Shown: positions 1 through 5,951 of the stretch, piece by piece
Position numbering within the stretch: the stretch's first letter is position 1
Layout of the letters: each line of letters begins with the position of its first letter
NCBI GenBank assembly: GCA_964618855.1
Contig: CAZUCD010000036.1
Coordinates: 1 to 26,436 of the forward strand
Direction: 5' to 3'
From: CAZUCD01 sp964618855
GTDB lineage: Bacteria; Sumerlaeota; Sumerlaeia; SLMS01; JANRJK01
Length of the DNA stretch: 26,436 bases
Made by a program: the position numbers and the translations under genes
Notes under the pieces: generated by a model
The model's database searches: none
What the model saw: the letters and a program-made list of their open reading frames with translations, nothing else
What the model was told of the DNA's origin: nothing

Positions 1-779
1 CCACGGGCCGCCGCGAAGAGTCCCTGCTTGTCGCGCACCGCGCCGGTGAAGGAGCCTTTGACGTGCCCAAACAGTTCGCTTTCGAGCAGATTTTCGGGAA
101 GGGCGCCGCAGTTGATCGACAGGAACGGTCCGTCGGCGCGGATCGACAGATTGTGGAGATAGCGAGCGATCACCTCTTTGCCGGTGCCGCTCTCCCCCTG
201 GATCAGCACGCACGCACGGGTCGAGGCGATCTGCGGCATGATCTTGAAGATGTCGCCCATGCGACGGTCGGTGCCGATGATGTCCAGCGGCGTGGACTCC
301 GCGCCGACCAGGTCCTCGCTGAATCGCGGCTGGCTGAGCCCCGCCACGTCGAGGAGGTCGCGGCGCTCGCGCACCTTGCGCATCGCCGCCTTGAGCTGGG
401 CGTTGTCGAAGGGCTTGACGAGGAAGTCCGCCGCGCCCGCCTTCATCGCCTTCACGGCCACGTCCACCGTGGCGAACGCCGTGATCACGATCACGGGGGT
501 CGAGTTGCCCATCTCGGTCAGCTTGGCCATCAGCTCGAGCCCGTTCATGCCGGGCAGCGCAAGGTCCAGCACCAGCGCGAATGCCGGTGCCTGGCCGAGC
601 GCCGTCAGCGCGTCCTCCGCGGAGCCCACCGCCGTCACCTCCCAACCATCCTCCGACAGGACGTCGTGGAGGAGCCGCCGCATGTTCTTCTCGTCGTCGC
701 AGACGACGACACGGCGCAGGTCTGCGCCGGCGACTTCCTCGCTGGGCACACTGTGCGTGTTTCTATCCATGACGGACAT
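1..779 (-). CDS. NtrC-family sigma-54-dependent response regulator (partial, C-terminus off the left edge)
   Basis: This is a two-component response regulator that would activate sigma-54 promoters after phosphorylation. About 259 N-terminal residues are visible. The receiver domain (about residues 22-140) has the acidic pair D28/D29, the phospho-acceptor D72 in LVLDLALPG, T100 in VIVITAF and K122 in LVKPF. The AAA+ domain follows, with Walker A GESGTGKE at 195-202 and the sigma-54 contact loop as GSFTGA at 242-247, where most family members have GAFTGA. Walker B and any HTH domain lie outside the window. I chose the ATG at 779 because AGGAGGG (791-797) lies 11 nt upstream; an in-frame ATG at 770 is the alternative. 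It lies 34 bp after the STAS gene on the same strand, so the two are probably co-transcribed. The family call is secure; the regulon is unknown. Confidence 0.93.
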   Translation of the reverse strand, partial: MSVMDRNTHSVPSEEVAGADLRRVVVCDDEKNMRRLLHDVLSEDGWEVTAVGSAEDALTALGQAPAFALVLDLALPGMNGLELMAKLTEMGNSTPVIVITAFATVDVAVKAMKAGAADFLVKPFDNAQLKAAMRKVRERRDLLDVAGLSQPRFSEDLVGAESTPLDIIGTDRRMGDIFKIMPQIASTRACVLIQGESGTGKEVIARYLHNLSIRADGPFLSINCGALPENLLESELFGHVKGSFTGAVRDKQGLFAAAR

Positions 780-790
780 CCGGGGCGGTT

Positions 791-797
791 CCCTCCT
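791..797 (-). promoter_or_regulatory. Ribosome binding site of the response regulator
   Basis: AGGAGGG on the minus strand, 11 nt before the ATG at 779 and 20 nt before the ATG at 770. The spacing favours the upstream start. Confidence 0.55.
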
Positions 798-813
798 GGG
801 GCTTGGCTGTCGG

Positions 814-1155
814 CTATTCTGGAGACTGGTCCTCTGCGAATCGGCGCATGGCATCCGCGACCGACTCGGACACCTCGATCACCTTGTCGATGCCGGAGAG
901 TTGCATGATCGTGCGCACGTCACGCCCGACATTGCACAGCCGGAGGTCCCCCCCGCTGGCGCGCAGCATGTGCGCCGTCGCGACGAGCGCACCCAGGAAG
1001 ATGCTCTCGACCACGCGGACGTTCGCGAGGTCCACGATGAGCTCATTCTCGCCACCCTCGGCGAGTTCGGCGACCAGGCGCTGGAACTCGCGGGTCACGT
1101 CGGCATCGCCGTGCGTTGCGCGGGGGGAAATGACCTTTGGCTGGCGCCCAGGCAA
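814..1155 (-). CDS. STAS-domain protein, anti-sigma factor antagonist-like
   Basis: This is a single STAS domain of about 113 residues, the fold of SpoIIAA-type anti-anti-sigma factors. The C-terminal two-thirds fit the family well: IVDLANVRVVES, then LGALV, then GGDLRLCNVGRDV and a helix ending in ADAMRRFAED. The loop that normally reads DSSG, whose second Ser is phosphorylated in SpoIIAA, reads ESIF here, so the usual phosphoserine is missing. The start is uncertain. I favour a TTG at 1155 because GGAGAG (1162-1167) sits 6 nt upstream; a GTG at 1197 in the same frame would add 14 residues. The sequence before the first recognisable strand is weak, and a run of six C's there could hide a frameshift. 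It precedes the response regulator by 34 bp, suggesting a joint signalling operon. The partner anti-sigma factor is not in view. Confidence 0.78.
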   Translation of the reverse strand: MPGRQPKVISPRATHGDADVTREFQRLVAELAEGGENELIVDLANVRVVESIFLGALVATAHMLRASGGDLRLCNVGRDVRTIMQLSGIDKVIEVSESVADAMRRFAEDQSPE

Positions 1156-1161
1156 TTGGCT

Positions 1162-1167
1162 CTCTCC
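1162..1167 (-). promoter_or_regulatory. Ribosome binding site supporting a TTG start of the STAS gene
   Basis: GGAGAG on the minus strand, 6 nt before the TTG at 1155. The competing GTG at 1197 has no purine-rich tract at usable distance. Confidence 0.4.
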
Positions 1168-1235
1168 GGTGACTGAATCGATCCATGCTTGGCCCACCCC
1201 CGGCCAATGCGCAACACCATACGCAGTCCAATCGC

Positions 1236-1240
1236 GAGGT
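1236..1240 (+). promoter_or_regulatory. Ribosome binding site deciding the GTG start of the DUF507-like gene
   Basis: GAGGT, 5 nt before the GTG at 1246. The upstream candidate starts (1189, 1207) are preceded by C-rich sequence with no such tract. Confidence 0.4.
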
Positions 1241-1245
1241 GGGCC

Positions 1246-1521
1246 GTGCTGACGGATCGTGACATCGAGGAGTACGCGGAGGCCGTGCTGGCCTCGCTGG
1301 CGAAGGAGCCTGGCGTGACGATCACCAGCCCCGACCTTGTGAGGGGGGCGGTCCGCGCGGCGATTCGAGCCGCCGAGGCCGAGGAACGCGCCATCGAGGC
1401 GGAGGCCGAGAAGGCGCTCCGCGCCCACGGGGGCGCCATCCTGCGCGAAGGCGCGGACTTTCGCAGAATGCTCGACGACGCCAAGAAAATCCTCGCCAAG
1501 AAGAAGGGTTTCCCGCTGTGA
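1246..1521 (+). CDS. DUF507-like small protein
   Basis: This is a 91-residue, charged, almost wholly helical protein. The pattern (a short start MLTDRDIEEYAEAVLASL, a central acidic helix EAEERAIEAEAEKALRA, and a Lys-rich tail ending KKGFPL) resembles DUF507 proteins, which are about 90 residues long and of unknown function. I chose the GTG at 1246 because GAGGT at 1236-1240 sits 5 nt upstream and because the start then lines up with the typical DUF507 N-terminus. A TTG at 1189 or an ATG at 1207 would extend it. Its stop overlaps the start of the next gene by four bases (GTGA), implying translational coupling. The family match is by pattern only and no activity can be assigned. Confidence 0.62.
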   Translation: MLTDRDIEEYAEAVLASLAKEPGVTITSPDLVRGAVRAAIRAAEAEERAIEAEAEKALRAHGGAILREGADFRRMLDDAKKILAKKKGFPL

Positions 1522-2549
1522 GCCCGATCAAGGGCACAGTCCGCATCCACCAGCAGCGGCTGCGCCACCCCTTCGGCACGAGCCGCGGCATCGATGCCAC
1601 CATCCCGACCGTCCTTGTCGAACTTGCGGATGGGGCCGTGGGCGAGGGCTCCCCGGTGCGCTACAAGGGACAGACCGCGGCGGCCGTGGCCGCGGATGTG
1701 GAGAAGTTGCTCGGCTCGGTCGATGGCGCGGCTCCTCTCCACGTGCAGTTGGAGGCCTTGGCCGCTTGCGGCGCGGCCTCCGCGGCGCGCGCAGCCGTGG
1801 ACATCGCGCTGCACGACCTGCATGCGCGGCGGAGATCCGAGCCGATTCGCCGAATGCTGGGCCTCGCCGCGGTCGGCGTCCGCGAGACCTCGCTGACCAT
1901 CGGCCTCGACGAACCTGAAGTCATGGAGGCCAAGGCGAGGGAAGCCGCCCGCTGGCCGATCCTGAAGGTGAAGCTTGGCCGGGGACTCAAGCACGATGCG
2001 GATGTTCTCCGGCGCATCCGGCGCGTCGCGCCCGCCGCGCGCCTCACGGTGGATGCCAACGCCGGCTGGGACGCTGCCACCGCGGAGTCGATATTCCCAA
2101 CGCTGCTGGAGTGCGGGGTGGAACTCCTCGAGCAGCCGACCAGGATCGGCGACCTCGATGCGCTCGCGCAGGTGAACGACTCAAGCCCCATCCCCGTGTA
2201 CGCCGATGAGGATGCGCAGGATCCCGCCAGCCTTCCGGCGCTCGTGGGGAAGGTGCGCGGCATCAACATCAAGCTCATGAAGTGCGGAGGCATCGCTCCC
2301 GCCCTGGAGATGATCGCCTTCGCGCGCAGGCAGGGCTGGGGCGTCCTCCTGGGGTGCATGGTGGAAACTGGCATCGGCATAGGCGCGGCAACCCAACTCG
2401 CCGGCCTCGCCGACTGGCTGGACCTGGATGGCGCCCTGCTCTCAACCAACGACCCAACCGATCTTCTCCATGATGAAGGGGCGCCATGGCGGCTCGCGAC
2501 CGGGGAGAAGCCCGGGCTGGGAGTTCGCATCGTGCACGGTGAGGGCTGA
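1518..2549 (+). CDS. Enolase-superfamily enzyme, dipeptide (L-Ala-D/L-Glu) epimerase-like
   Basis: This is a 343-residue member of the muconate-lactonizing/dipeptide epimerase branch of the enolase superfamily. These enzymes abstract an alpha-proton with paired lysines and stabilise the enolate with Mg2+. The visible signature is complete: K150-x-K152 (ILKVKLG), metal ligands D179 (DANAGW), E205 (LEQP) and D230 (YADED), and the second-face lysine K252 (NIKLMKCGG). The late MVETGIGIGAATQLAG stretch is also typical of the epimerases. In characterised members the substrate is a dipeptide from murein turnover, but o-succinylbenzoate synthases and muconate cycloisomerases share these residues, so the exact substrate is inferred. 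The GTG start overlaps the preceding stop, with AGAAGGG just upstream. The epimerase call is likely but not proven. Confidence 0.88.
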   Translation: MSPIKGTVRIHQQRLRHPFGTSRGIDATIPTVLVELADGAVGEGSPVRYKGQTAAAVAADVEKLLGSVDGAAPLHVQLEALAACGAASAARAAVDIALHDLHARRRSEPIRRMLGLAAVGVRETSLTIGLDEPEVMEAKAREAARWPILKVKLGRGLKHDADVLRRIRRVAPAARLTVDANAGWDAATAESIFPTLLECGVELLEQPTRIGDLDALAQVNDSSPIPVYADEDAQDPASLPALVGKVRGINIKLMKCGGIAPALEMIAFARRQGWGVLLGCMVETGIGIGAATQLAGLADWLDLDGALLSTNDPTDLLHDEGAPWRLATGEKPGLGVRIVHGEG

Positions 2550-2584
2550 CGAAGGCCTTCGCGCGACCCGACCCCCGCCCTTGA

Positions 2585-2602
2585 CCCGCGGCGTGCCGCG
2601 GG
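2585..2602. repeat. GC-rich inverted repeat upstream of the RdgC-like gene
   Basis: CCCGCGGC, a two-base centre, then GCCGCGGG: a perfect dyad that can form a seven-base-pair hairpin with a four-base loop. It lies in the spacer between the epimerase and the RdgC-like gene, 30 bp before the ATG. No T-run follows, so it is a poor intrinsic terminator. The segment 2577-2591 matches 20386-20400 in 14 of 15 bases. Confidence 0.5.
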
Positions 2603-2632
2603 TTGCGATTCCCGCCCGCCCGAGGAGGCCGC

Positions 2633-3280
2633 ATGCCGTTCGTCTCTGGAGCATTGTCCGTCCGGCGCTATGCCGTCGCGGGCGAGCTCTCCCCCGAGTT
2701 CCCGCAGCTCGCCACCACTGCCCTGCGCCGATACGCGTTCCGCCCCGTCAACGACGAGAAGGGGGAACGCGAGTCGTTCGGCTGGGTGAATCCGCGCGAC
2801 CTGCTCGCGGGCAAGTTCTCCTACGACGACCTGATCGACGGGTCCCTCCTCTACCTCGGCGTGCGAAGGGACAGGAAGGCGTTCTCAAAGGTGCTCTTCC
2901 GCGCCCGCCTGGAGGAGAAGATGCGCGGCGTCAAGGCCGCCAAGAAGATCGAGAAAATCTCCCGCCAGCACCGCGCGGCCCTCGAGGATGAATTGGCCGT
3001 CGAGATGCTCAGGGAGACCTCCCCAACATCCGCCTTCCACGAGCTGATCTGGGACATGAGCCGGGGTGAAATCCTGATGGGTGTGACCGGTTCGGCAGCC
3101 TGCGACCGCATACGCGACCTGTTCGAGGCGACCTTCGATTTGAAGGTCACCCCACGGCACCCCGCCCTGGTCGGCGCCGAGTACATCGCCTCGCAGGGCC
3201 TGGAATCCGAGTTCAAGGCGACCGTGGGCAGTGCAGCCGCCTCCGCGGCGCGCCGCCGCGCAGACGAGGGGGAGGACTGA
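2633..3280 (+). CDS. RdgC-like recombination-associated protein
   Basis: This 215-residue protein has the layout of the shorter RdgC-type proteins: an N-terminal strand region starting MPFVSGALSVRRYAV, a block ending ERESFGWVNPRDLL, a lysine/arginine-rich helical segment (about residues 85-125), and a last domain with ELIWDMSRGEILM and DLFEATFDLKV. E. coli RdgC is a ring-forming DNA-binding protein of about 303 residues that restrains RecA; this protein is about a third shorter, so ring formation and RecA binding are not assured. The ATG at 2633 is set by GAGGAGG at 2622-2628. The next gene starts 2 bp after its stop, so the two are one transcriptional unit. Family assignment is from recalled sequence pattern. 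Confidence 0.75.
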   Translation: MPFVSGALSVRRYAVAGELSPEFPQLATTALRRYAFRPVNDEKGERESFGWVNPRDLLAGKFSYDDLIDGSLLYLGVRRDRKAFSKVLFRARLEEKMRGVKAAKKIEKISRQHRAALEDELAVEMLRETSPTSAFHELIWDMSRGEILMGVTGSAACDRIRDLFEATFDLKVTPRHPALVGAEYIASQGLESEFKATVGSAAASAARRRADEGED

Positions 3281-3282
3281 CC

Positions 3283-3813
3283 ATGGCACCAGAGATTGGC
3301 GCACTGGAGGCCATGGAGCGCTACGCCCCGCTCGGCCCCGACTTCCTGACCTGGATCGCGTTTTCCGTTCTGGAAAACCGCCCGCCCGCCCTCGATGGCA
3401 TTCCATTGGACATCGCGATCAAGGGCCCCATCGTCCTCGCGTCGCCCGCAGGGGAGGCGACGAAGGTTACCCTGGCGGGGGAGGAGTCGCATGGCGCGCC
3501 GGAGTTCCGAAGCGCCATCGCAGAGGGCAAGAAACTCGTGAAGGCACGGCTCACCCTAACCGAGGGCGCGGACCAGTACGAGTTCGCCTTCAACGGCGAG
3601 ACATTCGACTTCGGGAGCGTGAAGCTGCCGGTGCCCAAGGTGCCCGACCTCGACCAGTACGTCGCGGACCGGGTGACGGCGTTCCAAAAGCTCGCGGACA
3701 CCTTTGACCGCCTGTTCGAGCAGTTCCTGGCACTCCGGCTTTCCCCGGAGAATTGGAAGAAGGAAGCGGCTGCATGGCGCCGCTGGGCCAAGGGTACCCG
3801 CGGCGCCGAGTAG
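3283..3813 (+). CDS. Conserved partner of the RdgC-like protein, function unknown
   Basis: This is a 176-residue protein with no signal peptide or membrane segment. Recognisable stretches are LGPDFLTWIAF near the N-terminus, FRSAIAEGKKLVKARLTL in the middle, and a C-terminal helical region with FLALRLSPENWKKE. I recall this combination from small proteins encoded next to short RdgC-like genes in other bacteria, which would make it a two-gene module. I know of no biochemical function. It starts 2 bp after the RdgC-like stop with a purine-rich tract (GGGGGAGGA) inside the end of that gene, so translation is probably coupled. A sensible inference is that the two products act together, but nothing in the sequence proves it. 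Confidence 0.72.
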   Translation: MAPEIGALEAMERYAPLGPDFLTWIAFSVLENRPPALDGIPLDIAIKGPIVLASPAGEATKVTLAGEESHGAPEFRSAIAEGKKLVKARLTLTEGADQYEFAFNGETFDFGSVKLPVPKVPDLDQYVADRVTAFQKLADTFDRLFEQFLALRLSPENWKKEAAAWRRWAKGTRGAE

Positions 3814-3839
3814 CCTTCGCAGGGGAAACCCGGCGCGTC

Positions 3840-3868
3840 GCAAGCGGCACCCGAGAACTCCCGCTTGC
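3840..3868 (+). terminator. Hairpin after the RdgC-like module, possible terminator
   Basis: GCAAGCGG (3840-3847) and CCGCTTGC (3861-3868) form a perfect 8-bp stem with a 13-base loop, 26 bp past the stop at 3813. No clear T-tract follows, so Rho-independent termination is uncertain. A second small stem, TGGGG-CGAA-CCCCA at 3874-3887, follows directly. Confidence 0.4.
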
Positions 3869-3923
3869 TCTGGTGGGGCGAACCCCAAACATTCAAGGGT
3901 CACTCGACGACGGAACCGCCCCC

Positions 3924-4691
3924 ATGCCGCCGCGTGCCATCGGACGCATTCACCAGGACGACCTAGTGCGCTACTCCCGTCCCCTGAACGGGAAGCAGCT
4001 CTACGTCACGACGAACCCCCGCGCCGTGCGGCAGATTCTCACCGGCCGGTTCCCGACGCGGGTGACCATCGTGACGAACATGAGGGCCCCGGACAAGGAA
4101 GGGCTCCCAATGGAGTCGGAGGCGGTGGCCCTCAATGACGCCGAGGACGCCCTGATGGGGAGCTATGCCGGGGGCACGAACCAGCTCATCAGCGCCGGCC
4201 GCCTCACCTACAACGGCCAGCGTGTCCTGATCTTCCATTCGGAGTTGCAGCAGCCACTCGGACCGGGTCCCGCCTTCGTCACGCAGGCGCGCGGGTTCGA
4301 CTGGAACATCTACTACGAGCACGACCCCGATGGGTGGTTTGTGCAGGGCGTGATGGTCCCTTCGCCGGTCGAGGAACGGCGCGCATACGACCACAGGCAG
4401 GTGGGGCGCCTCGAGGAGCTTGGCGACGACCTGGCCATTCCGCGGCAGATCACCCTCCACGCCACGTTCTCCACGAACGCCGACGTCGCCTCGGCCATCG
4501 CGATCCTCAACGATGCGAAGTTCCGCTGCGACGGCCCCAACATGCAGAAGGACCGGAGCTGGACCGCCCAGTTCCACTACGACTGCGCGGCGGACGAGGA
4601 GTCGATCGATCGGCTGACCGGATTCGTCCAGTCGGTGTGCGCCCAATGCTCCGGCCGGTACGACGGCTGGGACTGCTCGACGGCCCACTGA
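3924..4691 (+). CDS. DUF695-RraB domain fusion protein
   Basis: This is a 255-residue cytoplasmic protein built of two parts. Residues 1-145 look like DUF695 (RPLNGKQLYVTTN, then NDAEDALMGSY, GRLTYNGQRVLIFH and FDWNIYYEHDPDGW). Residues about 170-252 look like RraB, the regulator of RNase E activity B: RQITLHATFSTNADVASAI, a central FHYDCAADEESIDRLTGFV, and the closing GRYDGWDC that matches the RraB end motif. RraB in E. coli binds RNase E and alters degradosome composition. Whether this organism has an RNase E partner cannot be seen. The start is taken at the ATG at 3924; no good ribosome site precedes it, and the frame stays open upstream to 3753, where it overlaps the previous gene. The esterase gene begins 4 bp after the stop. 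Confidence 0.76.
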   Translation: MPPRAIGRIHQDDLVRYSRPLNGKQLYVTTNPRAVRQILTGRFPTRVTIVTNMRAPDKEGLPMESEAVALNDAEDALMGSYAGGTNQLISAGRLTYNGQRVLIFHSELQQPLGPGPAFVTQARGFDWNIYYEHDPDGWFVQGVMVPSPVEERRAYDHRQVGRLEELGDDLAIPRQITLHATFSTNADVASAIAILNDAKFRCDGPNMQKDRSWTAQFHYDCAADEESIDRLTGFVQSVCAQCSGRYDGWDCSTAH

Positions 4692-4695
4692 GCCG

Positions 4696-5877
4696 ATGAG
4701 CACCTCGGGGATCCACCCACGGCTTGCCGGGGATGTGCGCGTGGCGGCCGCCGATGCGCGGCCCCAGTCCCTTCGATTCTACACGCCCCTGAACACGAAG
4801 AGCATCGTCGCCGAAGTCCTCCCCGGGCGCGACGGCGAGTTCGGCCGCGAGATCGAGCTCCTTTGCGTAAGGCAGGGGGGCGACCTGCGAATCTACCAGG
4901 GCGAGGTTCCCGCGGAGTTCACACGCGAGCGCAGGATGCTCCGCTTCCACTGCTTCGACAGCATGGGGAGCCTGATCCGTTCGTATCCCACGGACGGCCC
5001 CGTCGCGTCCTGCCAGACGCCGCTCTTCATGATGGACGGGCAGTTCTTCCTCTACGAGCCCCCGCGCGTCTTCTCGCGTCCGCAGGTGGAGTCGTTCACC
5101 TATACGCCATCCAAGTTCAGGCCAAGGCGCGTCCGCGTGCTCCTGCCGCGCGGGTACCGCGAGAATCGCAGGAAGCGCTACCCCGTCCTCATCGCGCAGG
5201 ATGGCCAGAATCTCTTTCATCCCGGCTCGCACTTCGGATCCTGGGACCTGGACCTCACGGTTTCCCGCCTCATCGGCCGCGGCGAAATCCTGGAAACCAT
5301 CGTCGTCGCGATCGACAACACCGAGGACCGCTTCCAGGAGTACACCCCGGAGTACGGCAAGGTTAAGACCGTGCGCGGCCGCGGCGGGGAGTTCGCCGGC
5401 ATGATGCGCGACGAATTGCTTCCCCACCTGCGGAAGGCCTACCGCATTCACCCCGAGCCGGAGATGACCGGCCACATGGGCAGCTCGCTCGGCGGACTGC
5501 TGGGCTTCCACGTGGCGAACGAGTTCAAGGCCGCCTTCGGCGTGGTCGCCGCGCTTTCCCCGAGCTTCTGGGTGAACATGACGGAAAACCTCGCGCGGGC
5601 AAAGAGACCCCCGGGCAGCCGGGCCCGCATCTGGATCGACTCGGGCTGCGCGGGCATCAACTCCGACGGCTACCACAACACAATGAAGATCGGCCAGACG
5701 ATGCTCGAGGCCGGCCACACGATAGGCCCGCGATTCATGCACGTCGTCGGGCTTGGCCACGAGCACAACGAGCGCGACTGGGCCCGGCGCTGCCCGGACA
5801 TCCTGCGCTGGATGTATCCTCCCGCCCCCGAAGTCGCCCCTGTCGAGCCGCTGGACGAGAACATGGTCGTTGCCTAG
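4696..5877 (+). CDS. Putative esterase, enterochelin-esterase/esterase-D-like
   Basis: This 393-residue alpha/beta-hydrolase is of the Esterase_D/Fes type. Residues about 25-130 form a beta-rich region that probably packs as an N-terminal sandwich; the hydrolase domain follows from VRVLLPRGY (about 146). The predicted nucleophile is S264 in GHMGSSLGG, the acid may be D315 in WIDSG, and the histidine is H357 in GHEHNERDW. YPVLIAQDGQNLF and IVVAIDN are typical of the family. No signal peptide is seen, so it is probably cytoplasmic. Family members cleave ferric enterobactin, S-formylglutathione or acyl esters of glycans, and the substrate here cannot be deduced. It sits 4 bp behind the DUF695-RraB gene, implying co-transcription. 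Confidence 0.85.
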   Translation: MSTSGIHPRLAGDVRVAAADARPQSLRFYTPLNTKSIVAEVLPGRDGEFGREIELLCVRQGGDLRIYQGEVPAEFTRERRMLRFHCFDSMGSLIRSYPTDGPVASCQTPLFMMDGQFFLYEPPRVFSRPQVESFTYTPSKFRPRRVRVLLPRGYRENRRKRYPVLIAQDGQNLFHPGSHFGSWDLDLTVSRLIGRGEILETIVVAIDNTEDRFQEYTPEYGKVKTVRGRGGEFAGMMRDELLPHLRKAYRIHPEPEMTGHMGSSLGGLLGFHVANEFKAAFGVVAALSPSFWVNMTENLARAKRPPGSRARIWIDSGCAGINSDGYHNTMKIGQTMLEAGHTIGPRFMHVVGLGHEHNERDWARRCPDILRWMYPPAPEVAPVEPLDENMVVA

Positions 5878-5951
5878 GACCACTCGCGCCCCATCGCATT
5901 CGCACGGGGCCGTCCACAAGCGACGCTCGCCAGCAAGTTGGAGCATTGCCC

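Noticed and set aside
5888..5910. GCCCC/GGGGC inverted repeat before the kinase gene
   Set aside because: Only five base pairs with a 13-base loop; expected by chance at this base composition.
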